A DNA stretch of 64,000 nt from Protoeuglena noctilucae. Taxonomy: Eukaryota > Chlorophyta > Pedinophyceae > Marsupiomonadales > Marsupiomonadaceae. The notes under the pieces are model-generated. The model was given only the letters and a program-made list of their open reading frames with translations. It had not been told where the DNA came from and searched no databases. The position numbers and the translations under genes are program-made. Where the stretch lies: NCBI GenBank assembly GCA_958009085.1, contig OY253679.1:558001-622000 (forward strand), read 5' to 3'. The first letter of the stretch is position 1. Every line of letters starts with the position of its first letter. Below are positions 1 through 10,275 of the stretch, in pieces.

Positions 1-527
1 GACTTTCTCTTCCGCCTCTACCTCTCGAATTCGGCGGCCGGAGAGGTCGCGCATCGAGTCCTGGTTGGAGACGCGAGCTGCGACCTTGCCGCCCATACGC
101 AGAAGGGTCCCGAACCCGCCCTTCCCGCCTTGCAGGGGAAGCAGGAAGTCCACCGCATACCTGCGCAGTTGCGTCACGACGATTGAGAGCGCGAAGGGCC
201 TCCTCGCCGCGGCATTCGCCCCGCAGGCACCCTTTCTTCCTCACCCGTCACGAACGCCATGTGCGAGGAGCGTGGCGGAGCCCTCGAGCGTCCTGCCCCC
301 CACCGTCAAGAACGATGAGCCATCGTGGATCCCAAGCGCATCCTGCGTGGGGCGGCGCGCGGGTTCTGTGCTTCTGCGGGCCCGCAACCCTCGGCACAAG
401 CGTTGGCGCCCTGCGTTGCGTCCCCAACGTTGCGCACCTCCACAGCACGCTTGGCTTCCTCCACCGTGTACGTGAGGGGCACAGGGACGGCCCGGTGGCC
501 CCCGAGCCGGACGAACGCGGCGGCCAT
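1..527 (-). CDS. SDE2: SDE2-like protein, N-terminal part (3' end beyond window)
   Basis: Exons 527-438, 342-245 and 160 to the window edge join in frame. The N-terminus is a ubiquitin-like fold of about 75 residues, then the SDE2 hallmark GGKGGFGTLLR, then SNQDSMRDLSGRRIREVEAE, which matches the conserved 'cRDlSGRRlR' block of SDE2. In fission yeast and humans the precursor is cut inside this GGKGG motif and the C-terminal fragment acts in the nucleus in intron-specific pre-mRNA splicing and replication-stress control; that role is family knowledge, not seen here. The start is ATG at 527, giving MAAAFVRLGG. The introns have GT-AG ends. The rest of the protein lies left of base 1, so length cannot be compared. 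The gene is divergent from GrpE, 319 bases away. Confidence 0.85.
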
Positions 528-846
528 GGCTCCGCGTGTCGCAAACCACAGCAGCGGCGAATACCCCGTGTCAATAGGGTGCAAGAGGGGGCTGGCGCAG
601 TAACAGCAGTGCCCAAGCACCCCCCGCTTTGAACGGCACGCTGTCTGGGCACAGTCAGGAGGGCCTGGGTCAGGGGGCGGCGTCAGAGGCCATCCCAGGC
701 CTCTGCCACGAACGGGGTCGGTCGACAGCATCCGTTTCCGATCCCACTTGCGACGTCATTGCCCACGGAGCTGCTGGTTACGCTGCTGATCCCTAGCTGC
801 GTCTGTCGAGAGGTTTCAGCCCGTTCTCGCCCTCGCGCGCGACACG
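528..846. promoter_or_regulatory. Shared upstream region of SDE2 and GrpE
   Basis: This 319-base gap separates two divergent start codons and so must hold both promoters. I see no clear TATA box, repeat or additional coding exon. Confidence 0.4.
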
Positions 847-2392
847 ATGGCGACGCTGGGGGGTGCGCTGCAAGCGAGCCTTCAGCCGCGGCTGGCAGCT
901 GTGCACGCGGGGGCCATCCGGTCCGGGGCGAGGAGCGGCGCGGCGCTCAGGGTCTTCAGAAGCTTCCGGCAGCAAACCGTGGTGTGCAGGAGCACGGATG
1001 AGGTGCGCGTCCTGTGGCAACGATAGTTGTGCATCTGACGCGTGGGGTCTGGCGCCCGGCGGTGCGCGGACAGGGAGCCGCCGAGAGGAAGGATATCCAC
1101 GTCTGTGACGTGGGGCGGCCGCGCCGATCCCCGTCGCGGAGCCCCTATATTCGTAGCGCGCTCCCTAGCGACGTTTTGCAGCCGCGTCGCTCCGCGTCCC
1201 GCTGGCCCTTTGCAGCTGCCGATCCGGGCCAAGAGCCCCTGCCAAGTGCGAGCGTCATGCAAAGCTCCGACCCCGTATATGGCGGCGCGATGGCGCCCCA
1301 GTGTGCCTACAGTGAGCACGCCTCGCTTACCTTGGCCGCGCGATTTCCCGCAGGCTGCCCAGAACGTGGAGGAGGTGGTAGAGCCGGCCGGGCCGGAGGC
1401 ACCCCCGGAGGCTGGGCCCTCGGAGGACACCAAGACGGGGATGTCCGCGGTGATCGCGGCAGCAAAGAAGGCGATCGCGGATGGGTCGTTTGACGCGGAA
1501 GCCTTCGTGGGTGAGGTGGAGGCGCTGGGGGCGGACCTGGAGCGTGCACGCAGCGACGCAGAGCTGCGGGCGCAGGCGAAGGACGAACAGGTGCAGGCTC
1601 TGAAGGTGAGCGTCGCAGCCAGCCGCGCGATGCAACGCAGGGGCGTCGGGCTGGCTTGCACAGGCCCACGAACGCTTGTGATGGGCTCCGGTTGGCGCAG
1701 GACCAGTTCCTTCGCCTGCAAGCCGACTTCGAGAACTTCCGGAAGCGGCAGGCGGCCGAAAAGGAGCAGCTTTCGGAGAAGAACACCGCCAAGGTGGTCG
1801 AGGAGTTCATCCCTCTGGTGGACAACTTTGAGCTGGCCCGGCAGCAAGTCAAGGTGCGGCCAGGCCATGCCACAGGGCGAGGCGTCTGTCTCCCACTTGA
1901 CCGCACGGGCATGACGCGGCGCTGTTCTCGGCGTTTGCAGTGCGAGACGGAGGGGGAGGACAAGATTAACCAGGCGTACCAGGGGCTGTACCGGCAAATG
2001 GTCGACACGTTCCGTCGTCTGGGGGTCGACGCGGTCCCCACGGTCGGCGTGCAGTTCGACCCGGCCATCCACGACGCCGTCATGCGGGTGCGGGGCGGGA
2101 CACCCATGGCAGCAAGCTACGGGGCCCTGGCTGGCAGCGCAGCTGACGCAGATGTGGCCACGATCCGCAGGAGCCTAGGGACGACGTGACGGACGGGGAG
2201 GTGGTCAAGGAGTTCCGCAAGGGGTTCAGCATCAGAGGGCGCCTGGTGCGGCCTGCCATGGTGGCGGTGTGCACGAACGACGCCATGCCTTACGTCCCCG
2301 AGGACAAGGGCACCGAGGAGAAGGCCAAGGAGGAGGCGAAGAGCGAGACCAAGAGCGAGGCCAAGGAAGAGGCGTCGGCGGACAGCGCCTAA
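847..2392 (+). CDS. GRPE: GrpE nucleotide exchange factor, probably plastid
   Basis: Five exons (847-1002, 1354-1605, 1701-1853, 1941-2087, 2171-2392), all GT-AG and phase 0, give about 309 residues. GrpE stimulates ADP release from DnaK-type Hsp70. The long coiled coil includes RLQADFENFRKRQAAEKEQL, and the C-terminal beta-wing region includes VQFDPAIHDAVMR and IRGRLVRPAMVAV, as in organellar GrpE. The first 50 residues are rich in Ala, Arg and Ser with few acidic residues, so they resemble a transit peptide. A plastid partner (CGE1 type) is inferred from that leader; a mitochondrial location cannot be excluded. The tail is a Lys/Glu-rich low-complexity stretch that is not needed for the fold. 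Start chosen as the first ATG that opens the targeting-like exon. Confidence 0.93.
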
Positions 2393-2453
2393 GCGACCCG
2401 GGGCGTTCCCAACTGCAGCTTGGGCGAGCTTGAAGGCACGCGAGCACGCTAGC

Positions 2454-3137
2454 TCACTTCCACAGCTTCTTGAGCGTCCCGGTCAGGCCTGGGCCGTTCT
2501 GCGAGGGAGTCAGGGGCCCACATGGTTCCCAGGCTGCCCAGAAGGGCACGCAGCGTGCGTGTTTGACACAACACCCCGCCCCTCACCACGGCGAGGAGCA
2601 TGAGGCCCGCTCCGGCCGCGACGGAGGACCCCAGGACACCCACGCGCGCGGCCGATCGCATGATTCCACGCGGCACGTAGTCGGTGACCACCGCATTCAG
2701 CGACACGTGCGAGTGCCACGGGATGGCTGCGACGGGAAGCGCGGGGTGGGTTTGGGCGCGGGTCGAATGCTGGCAGAAGCACCTCCAGATAGAGATCCAT
2801 CGTCACCTACGGCCATGGCGATGTCGGCGGTGCGCTGCACGGCCGAACCATCCGGGGCGACGATGGCCACGGGGGCGGCCAGGGCCAGGGCCACGCCACT
2901 CCTCTCGTACAGCTTCCGCCAGGAGGGACCGAGCTGGTCCGCTGGGCGCACGGGGGACGCGTGTGGGCGTCGCGAGGGAGCCCCGCGACCTTCGCCAGCG
3001 ATGAGAACCGTGAGCGGCCCCCTCGCGGACGCGGGCCTGCTTCTGCACCACCTGACCAAGCACGGGCGCACAACGCAGCCGCGTCAGCCCGCGCTCGGCC
3101 GTCCACGGAGCCCCTCACCTGCCAACAACCGGGCCAT
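2454..3137 (-). CDS. SDHD: Succinate dehydrogenase membrane anchor subunit (CybS, SDHD)
   Basis: Supported exons are 2941-2807, 2726-2587 and 2498-2454. They encode WRKLYERSGVALALAAPVAI (helix 1), then IPWHSHVSLNAVVTDYVPRG, which carries the His-rich heme/quinone region and the DYV motif of SDHD, then a Gly/Ala/Leu-rich last helix and the basic end LKKLWK. This is the order seen in animal and plant mitochondrial SDHD. The protein anchors complex II in the inner membrane. The last exon is only 45 bases. The first exon is uncertain: a short candidate at 3137-3119 (ATG, GT donor, correct phase) gives a very short targeting sequence, so a further upstream exon is possible. It diverges from PRK. 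Confidence 0.8.
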
Positions 3138-3998
3138 GGCAACAAGGCTCGACCTCCTCGCCCCAGACCCTCACAGGCCACCCACTGCCGTCGCCTCCTC
3201 GCGTACCCTGTCACGAAGGTCAGCCACTGAGGCTCAGGATCGGCGCGGGCAGTGGAGCGGACCTGCGTGTCACGACCCGTCGCACGTGCGGAGCTCCGGG
3301 CCTGCAGCGGAGTTCGTGAGGCTCAATTGTCGGCATCCAGTCGGCCCAGGGGGACGGCGGAGCAAGTGCCAGACTCTGGCGGTGCCGAGCTCTTCGCGTC
3401 CGGGACGCCGCAGCTCGCGACGTGTTTGCTGCGGCGTCCTACTTAGCCGTTGTGGCGACGTGTAGGGGAGTCGAGGCACGATGATCAGCGCAGTGGCGCC
3501 CGCGACCACCAGGTGACCGCACCGGGCGCCAGGGCAGGCGAGGGGGGATTCCAGCGCCTCTTCAGAGGTACAGTGGTCCCACGCGGCCACGGGGAAGGCG
3601 TTGGCGTGCCTCACCGCCAGATCCCGACGCGTTTGCGGTGCCTGCCTATCCGCAAGCGGCCTTTGCGCGCGGCCGTCGCGGGGACGCGCGAGAGGTGCCT
3701 CGCGCGAGCCAGCTGACGATCATCGGCGGGGCCGTTGCTGCGGTACCCCTCGGCAGCCCGGCGGGCCCGCTGGCCGCGCTCGGCCTTCCCCCCCGCCCCC
3801 TCGCGGGCGATCGCGGCGCGCCGGCCGTCGTGCGTCGCGATGGGTTGGGAAGGAATGCCGTTGCAGATCGGGGATGCCCACGAAAGGCGCTGAGGGCTCG
3901 GCAGGCGGGCCCCTCCTCGCGGCCGAAGCAGCGGGCGCAGTTCGCCCGGGGAACCGGGGTGTTTTCCGCCTCGCCCGCGTCGCATTTTCGTATAGGCG
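3138..3998. promoter_or_regulatory. Intergenic region between SDHD and PRK
   Basis: About 860 bases lie between the divergent SDHD and PRK starts. Several open frames cross it but none resembles a protein or carries supported splice sites. It may contain a missing 5' exon or leader of SDHD and the light-regulated promoter expected for PRK; neither is demonstrable from sequence. Confidence 0.35.
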
Positions 3999-5696
3999 AT
4001 GGAAACCCTGCCCATCGCGCCCCTTCGCCGCAGGTGTGGGTCGTTCCAGTCGGCCAAGGCCTCGTTCCAGGTGACCCCCGCTTGGCCGCGTCGACGCGCC
4101 TGGCGCGGGTTGGAGGCCACCCGGCTCGCCGTGGACTCCGTCTCCATGCTCTGGGGGCACGTGCGCTCCCCTTGCGCCTGCGGCAACGCCCGGGGGGCAG
4201 GATGTCGCGAGCTGCGACGGGGGACACTCGGGGGGCATCCAGCCTCGACCCACCCTCGCGCCCCGCCCTCCGGCCGCAGGCTCCTCGTGCCGTGCGCGCG
4301 GGCCGCGTGCAGACTGTCGTGCGCGCCGGCAATGAGACGGTGGTGATCGGCCTGGCCGCCGACTCCGGGTGCGGCAAGTCGACCTTCATGCGCCGCATGA
4401 CGACGGTGTTCGGCGGGGACCCGAAGCCGCCCAAGGGTGGCAACCCCGACTCCAACACGCTCATCTCGGAGATGGCGACGGTCATCTGCCTGGACGACTA
4501 CCACTGCCTCGACCGCAACGGCCGCAAGAAGGAGAAGGTCACGGCGCTGGACGAGAAGGCGCAGAACTTCGACCTGATGTACGAGCAGGTCAAGGCGCTC
4601 AAGGAGGGCAAGACGGTCATGAAGCCCATCTACAACCACGTGACGGGCCTCCTCGACCCCGCGGAGGAGATTAAGGCCCCCCGCGTCCTCGTGATCGAGG
4701 GCCTCCACCCCTTCTACGACGAGCGCGTGCGTGACCTCCTCGACTTCAAGATCTATCTGGACATCTCCGACGAGATCAAGTTCGCCTGGAAGATCCAGCG
4801 CGACATGGCGGAGCGTGGCCACTCCCTCGAGTCCATCAAGGCCTCCATCGAGGCCCGCAAGCCCGACTTCGACAAGTTCGTCGACCCCCAGAAGCAGGTC
4901 GCGGACGTCGTCATCCAGGCGAGGGGGCGGTCCCTTGGGTCACGCCGCGCGTGGGGGCGGTCTGGGCGCAGCTCGCCGCGCTGGCCTGTGGCCCCCGCCA
5001 AACCTTGCGTCACGCGCCGCGCCCGCGCAGGTGCTGCCGACGCAACTCATCCCCGACGAGAAGGAGGGCAAGGTGCTCCGGGTCCGCATGATCCAGACTG
5101 AGTCGAGCGAGGTCTTCGACCCCGTCTACCTCTTCGACGAGGGCTCGACCATCTCGTGGGTGCCCTGCGGCCGCAAGCTCACGTGCTCGTACCCCGGCCT
5201 CAAGATGTACTACGGCCCCGACACGTGGTACGGCCGCGAGGTCTCGGTGCTGGAGATGGACGGCCAGTTCGACAAGCTGGAGGAGCTCATCTACGTCGAG
5301 TCCCACCTGTCCAACACCTCGGCCAAATTCTACGGGGAGGTCACGCAGCAGATGCTCAAGAACTCCCAGTTCCCGGGGTCCAACAACGGCACGGGGCTCT
5401 TCCAGGTGAGGGCCGGCGCGGGAGGGGTGCTGCGGGGTAGCTGACAGGCGCGCCGCCGGCCAAGATGTGCTTCACAACGTCGCTATACCGAGCGCCCTCG
5501 GGCCTGAGGACACGACCGGGCTGCTATGTAGCCCTTGCCTGAGCCGCTGGCGGTGCGATCCCGATCCGTCTGGAGCCAGCGCTGGGTCGCCGTGCCACCG
5601 CCAAATGTGACGTGCCCGCAGACCCTGGTGGCCCTCAAGGTGCGCGAGATCTACGAGCGCATCACCAAGAAGGAGATCTCCGCCGTGGCGGCTTAG
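3999..5696 (+). CDS. PRK: Phosphoribulokinase, plastid precursor
   Basis: Four exons (3999-4070, 4280-4918, 5031-5405, 5622-5696) give 386 residues. PRK phosphorylates ribulose 5-phosphate with ATP to make ribulose 1,5-bisphosphate in the Calvin-Benson cycle of the plastid stroma. The P-loop reads GLAADSGCGKST, and its Cys with the Cys in VICLDDYHCLD corresponds to the thioredoxin-regulated pair of algal and plant PRK. Later blocks IYNHVTGLLDP, VIEGLHPFYD, GSTISWVPCGRKLTCSYPG and LEMDGQFDKLEELIYVE are family-typical. Exon 1 encodes a basic transit-like leader. The second intron begins with GC (AG|GCGAGG), inferred because the joined protein is continuous across VVIQ|VLPTQL. Confident identification. 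Confidence 0.97.
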
Positions 5697-6647
5697 ACGC
5701 CCCGAGGCCGGGCCAACACCTCAGACGGCACGCACCTCAGTGCGAGGCGGGCCGCGCCCTAGACTAGAGGTCTCCGGACTGGCGGCGCCGTGCGGCAGTT
5801 TCGCGTCGCGACGCCCCCCCCTGTGAAATTCAATTCTGACACCTCCTGTCGGGCAGCCGCCGCCCGTCACCGCTCCATCGCCCGCGGAGAACTCATGATA
5901 ACGCTGCATTTTGCACGACACGGGGGGCCGGATCCTCTGGATATGTCGGTTCGATGAGTGCCGTAGGTCGGGGGTCGGCTCGCGCTCTGGCCGGGGCCGA
6001 GCGCGGGGCTGTGGACCTTCATGACTCTCTGCGATCGATATGGTCTCGCTCGCCGCAAATCTGCGGGCCCAGGGTGTCGTTTGGGGTCGGACGGGGGCTG
6101 GGTTCGGCGGTGGGGGCGTCGCCGGCGACGGGGGCGGGGCTCTGCCCGTTGTGCTGGGGACTGGATCGAGTTCAACGACCCGCCTGGCTGCGGCGTCGGT
6201 TCTGGGACGCGCCCTGGCGACCACGATCGGCGCAGGCAGGGCTGGGGGAGGTAAAGCGCCCGCTGGATGCAGGCAGCCCGTCCCCTGCGGATGTCTCGCG
6301 TTTGCGTGACGTGTGTATCGCGTTCGTTCCCACGGACCCGTGGGACACCTCGCTTCCCCCCGGCCCGGCGACGCGCAGGGGCGGCGACCCGCGGCTCGCT
6401 GGTTTTCAGGCTCGGCGGGCGCCCTGGGGCTGCACCAGCCCGCCAAGTCCTCGCGTGCGTCTCTCCCTGTTGCAAGCGGGGCGCGATGGGTCGTGAGGTG
6501 ACGCGGCGGGGGCGGGAGGCCGCGCCAGGAGGCTGGCCACGCACTCCTCGCGCGTGGCGCCGGGGCGTTTGGGGCGCCGGCGCAGCGAAGCCGCGAGTGC
6601 TATTTGGTACGTTCAAGTACCCGCACCCATCGCGTGGTGTTCCGCAG
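5697..6647. other. Intergenic region and unresolved 5' end of the mTERF-like gene
   Basis: About 950 bases of GC-rich sequence follow PRK. A possible leader exon of the next gene ends at 6497: it reads as an Arg/Ser/Ala-rich transit-like segment, has a GT donor, and its phase fits the exon starting at 6648. I could not place a convincing start codon. No other supported gene. Confidence 0.3.
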
Positions 6648-9600
6648 GAGCCCCAGGCAGGGACTCTACACCACCACTTTGGTGCGCGAGGGCGTCGGGT
6701 CGGGGGCGCTCGAGGGGAAGGTGAGCATTTGTATGCACGCTACTCGATGTATAGCAGACATGGCAGTTGCTGCGGCGGCTCGGTAACGGCCCGTCGCTTC
6801 GCGCGTCCCCAGGACGTGCCGGCGTCGCTGTCGTGGGCGGCGTGGCTGCGCGATCTGCCTCCGCCGGCGTCGCCGGGCAATCTGTGGAGTCCGATGCGGT
6901 TCATGGGTTGCCGCGAGGGGGCGGAGGCCGCGGTGAGCCGCGAGACCGCGAGCGAGGGGGCTTCTCACTCCAACCTGCGGGTCGCCACGGGCGCGGCGCT
7001 CCCTGGCGAGGCCGACTCCGCGTCGGCGCAGCGGAGGAACGCAATCGCAGAGACGCGCGAGGGGGGGGGCGAGCCGGGGGCTGCGGGGGGCGTCGCTGAG
7101 GCTGTGTGGGGCGTGCTGGAGCGCCGGCTGGGCCACGCCCGGGCGAGCGGGGACGGGAAGCGCGCGGGCCGCGGCGGACGGAGTGAGGGCGCCGCCGAGC
7201 GACGCGATTCCGAGCGGCGGCGCGCGGCGGGTGCGGACCGGAGCGCGGTTTGGGCGGGGGCGCACGAGCTGACGCGGCTGTCGGGCGGGGGCATCCCAGT
7301 GCACGTCGCGCGGGACGTGGTGGTTGCGGCCTTGTTGCGGGACGCGGTGCAGGGGCGGATCCCGGAGAGCGCGGCGGATGGGGCGGGGGCGGCGGGCGTG
7401 GTGGAGCGCGTGAGGGCAGGGTGGGAGGGGCTGATGGGGGTCATGTGTGCGGAGATGCCTGGGGAAGTGGCGGCTGACGATGGATATGCGAGCAAGGCGC
7501 GCAAGAAGCTTGTCAGGTGCGTTGGGCTGGGCAGAGGCCCCCACATGCGCCCCTCGCAGCGCGTGACGGCATGTGCATGTTGTCGCGTGTGCTTCAGAGC
7601 GCTTGTGATGAGTGGACTGGCATGCATAGCAATTTCGCTGGTCCTCGTCCCTCGCAGGGCCATCCGGGCTCAGCCGCGTCTGCTGTCGACTCCGGTGGAC
7701 GACATCCAGCGCGGGGTCGAAGGCCTCATGGAGGCAGCCAGCCCGTGCATCCGTGGGACGCACGCCGCACACGCTCACGCCGGCGCGGTGCCGGACCCGC
7801 TGCCCGCGGCCGCCTCGCACCACCTGCGCCAGTCGGCGCCTGCCACGGCCGCGCATCTCCTGGCCGCATGTCCCGTGGGGGCGCTGCTGGCCCTCTCCGA
7901 CCAACTCCCTGTCGTCGAGGGGTGGATGAAGGCCGTCTTTGGCCCCTCTGCTGTGCCCGAGGGTCCCTCGGGGCCTTTCCAGGCCGACGGCGCAGACGCG
8001 GCCCCGCGCCCCACGGTGCCGATGCCGCCCCGCCTCGAGGGCCCCGCCCCCGCCTCCCGCGGCCTGACGACCGTGCCGCACGCCCCGGGGCGCGCGCGGG
8101 CCGCCGCCCTGGCCCTCTGCCTGCCGGAGGTGTTGGACCCATCCGCACGCCAGGGCATCCAGAAGGGCACCCAGGCCCTCCTGTCCCTGGGCTTCTCGAC
8201 CGACCAAGCATGGAATCTGTGCATCTCCACCCCGGCTCTCCTCCGCCGCAAGCACCGAGACCTGTCGGCGTCCCTGGCGGTCGTCACGGACCCACGGGGC
8301 CTGGCGGCCGGGCACGAGCTGGCCGTGCAGCACCCGCGCATCCTCGCCACGGACGCCCTCCGATCCGGCCCGCGGGTGTCGCTGCTCAGGTGAGCCTCTC
8401 TCCTGCTATCGGACGCAATCAGCCACGCTCGCATGTCGCCACCAACTCACCGACTCTGAGCCCCTTGACTCCCCGCAGGGCCATGGTGGAGGCTCGCGCG
8501 GGCGCGATGGCTTCCCAGGGGCGCCCGCCGCGGTCGCTGATCGACGCCGTGCGGGACTTGGCGCCCAGCTTGGACGTGGTGGCGCACATCTGCGTGGCGC
8601 GCCCTTCGTCCGTGGTGCCCGAGCTCATCCGGGCGGGGCTCTGGGACCGGGAAGCGTTCGAGGCGCAGGTGCTGGGGTCGATGGCGGCGCCCGTGGGCGG
8701 CGTGGTGGATGACGCGTCGACGTCGGTGGAGGGGTCGGTGGCGGAGCTCGCGATGGCGTGGGGCGCTGGGGGGGCCGGCTGGCTGAGCACGGCGGGCAGT
8801 CGCGGCTCGGAGACTAGCGTGGATGTGGACTGGGATACGGACCTTGGTAGCATGGCTGCGTGGGGTGACCTGGGGGCTCCGATGGCTGGGGAGGGGCGCG
8901 ACGCTGTCGGCAGCGGGAGCGTGGCGGACATCGTCCCGCCGCACGGCCCGATGAGCGCGGCAATGCGCGAGCAAGTGCTCCGGGACCTGGACGCGGTGGC
9001 GGGGTGGGGCTGCGCGGGGCCCTCGGGCCGGGACCGCCGGGCGATGGAGGTGGACGGCCCAGCCAAGCGGCTGCTGGACGCTTTCACGGACGTGTGGCTG
9101 CAGCGGGGCGGGGAGTCCGACGCGTGGCTGCCCCGCAACCCCCGCATCGAGCTGGTGAGGGGTGCAGCTCTGGCCGTGCCAACTGCCTGTGTGCTCGGAT
9201 CCGCTCATGCATGCAGTCTGTATGTGGTCTTGTTGCGATCATGCCATGATACTTAGGACGTACAAGGTCCTGTTGACATTGACCGTCCGTGCCGCCCCTT
9301 GCGATGCAGTCGGGCCGGGTGGCCAGGCGCGGTGAGCCTGTCAAAACCAGCAAGGGGGGCGTGACGCGGACCAGCAAGACCAGCAAGCGCGCCTCTGTGA
9401 CAACCGCGACTGCGCCTGGGGTGGTGGTGTCCGGGGCGACGGAGGCGATGAGGCCGGACAGGTTGCCAGAACTGCTGGGGACCTCACAGCCAGTTGGGGC
9501 GACGGGGGCGGCTGAGGCGGCGAGGCCAGTGACAGTTGCGCAGATGGCGGACGCGGAAGGTCGCGTGGAGACATCAGGGGCAGCGGGGGCAATGGGGTGG

Positions 9601-10080
9601 GCGGGTGACGGTGTGCGGGAGGCAGCACCGTCCTTGGACATCGGCGAACCCACGCCGGGGCCGGAGCGGGCATCTGTGGCTGAGGTGGGCGGCTCGAGGA
9701 AAGTTGAGGTGGACGCGTGGGGCGTGGAAGATGATTTCTTCAAGGAGGGCGACCCTTGGGAGGACATGACGGTCACGGACCAGGCGCTGTCGCGTGCGTG
9801 GGGTGGCGAGGCGGCGTGGGCGCTGGGAGGCAGCAAAGCGGGCGCACCTGGTGTCGAGCCCGCGCGGGGCCGCAGGGAGGGCGCGTCCCGGTGGGCGGGT
9901 GAAGAGGGGGGCCACCGCCCAGTGCTGCGGCGGGCGTCGGTCGGGGGCGGGGACGAGGAGGATGACATGTGGGACATCCTGGACGAGATGGGCTTGGAGG
10001 AGAGCGGGGGTGGTCGGGGCATGTGGGAGCGGAGCGGGAGGCTGGGGCACCGGCAGCCACTCCACTTCGTGCACGGTTGA
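6648..10080 (+). CDS. Large putative mTERF-like organellar protein
   Basis: Exons 6648-6720, 6813-7516, 7658-8389, 8479-9154 and 9310-10080 keep one frame for about 985 residues; the 5' exon is unresolved. The middle contains helical units of the mTERF type, for example LLSLGFSTDQAWNLCISTP followed by repeated 'xxHPRIL' and 'ARPSSVVPELIRAGLW' motifs. mTERF proteins bind organellar nucleic acids and control transcription or splicing in mitochondria and plastids. The match is weak and rests on a few motifs. The rest is Ala/Gly/Arg-rich low complexity, and the last 250 residues are acidic and probably disordered. Other helical-repeat organellar factors (OPR type) are possible. Phases at all four internal junctions agree, which supports a real gene. 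Confidence 0.5.
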
Positions 10081-10275
10081 GGGTGCTGGGTGGTACTGTG
10101 TGAGGTGTAGTTGCATGTTGGCATCGCTTGAAGTCTTGCACTAGATCGGCATCGTATCGCTTATCCGCCTTGTCAATCGAACCATCTACCCAGTCAGCTG
10201 CATTGCGCGACATGCTCGCTGGCGCGACCGCTCGTCGACCCCCGACACTAAGCGCTGCACACTCGTCCCGCAACA

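Noticed and set aside
882-2072. Long minus-strand open frame over GrpE
   Set aside because: Arg/Pro-rich antisense shadow of a well-supported GrpE gene; GC-rich coding DNA produces such frames.
6666-8333. 555-residue minus-strand open frame
   Set aside because: Antisense to the mTERF-like exons, extremely Arg/His/Pro-rich, and has no domain pattern or splice support.
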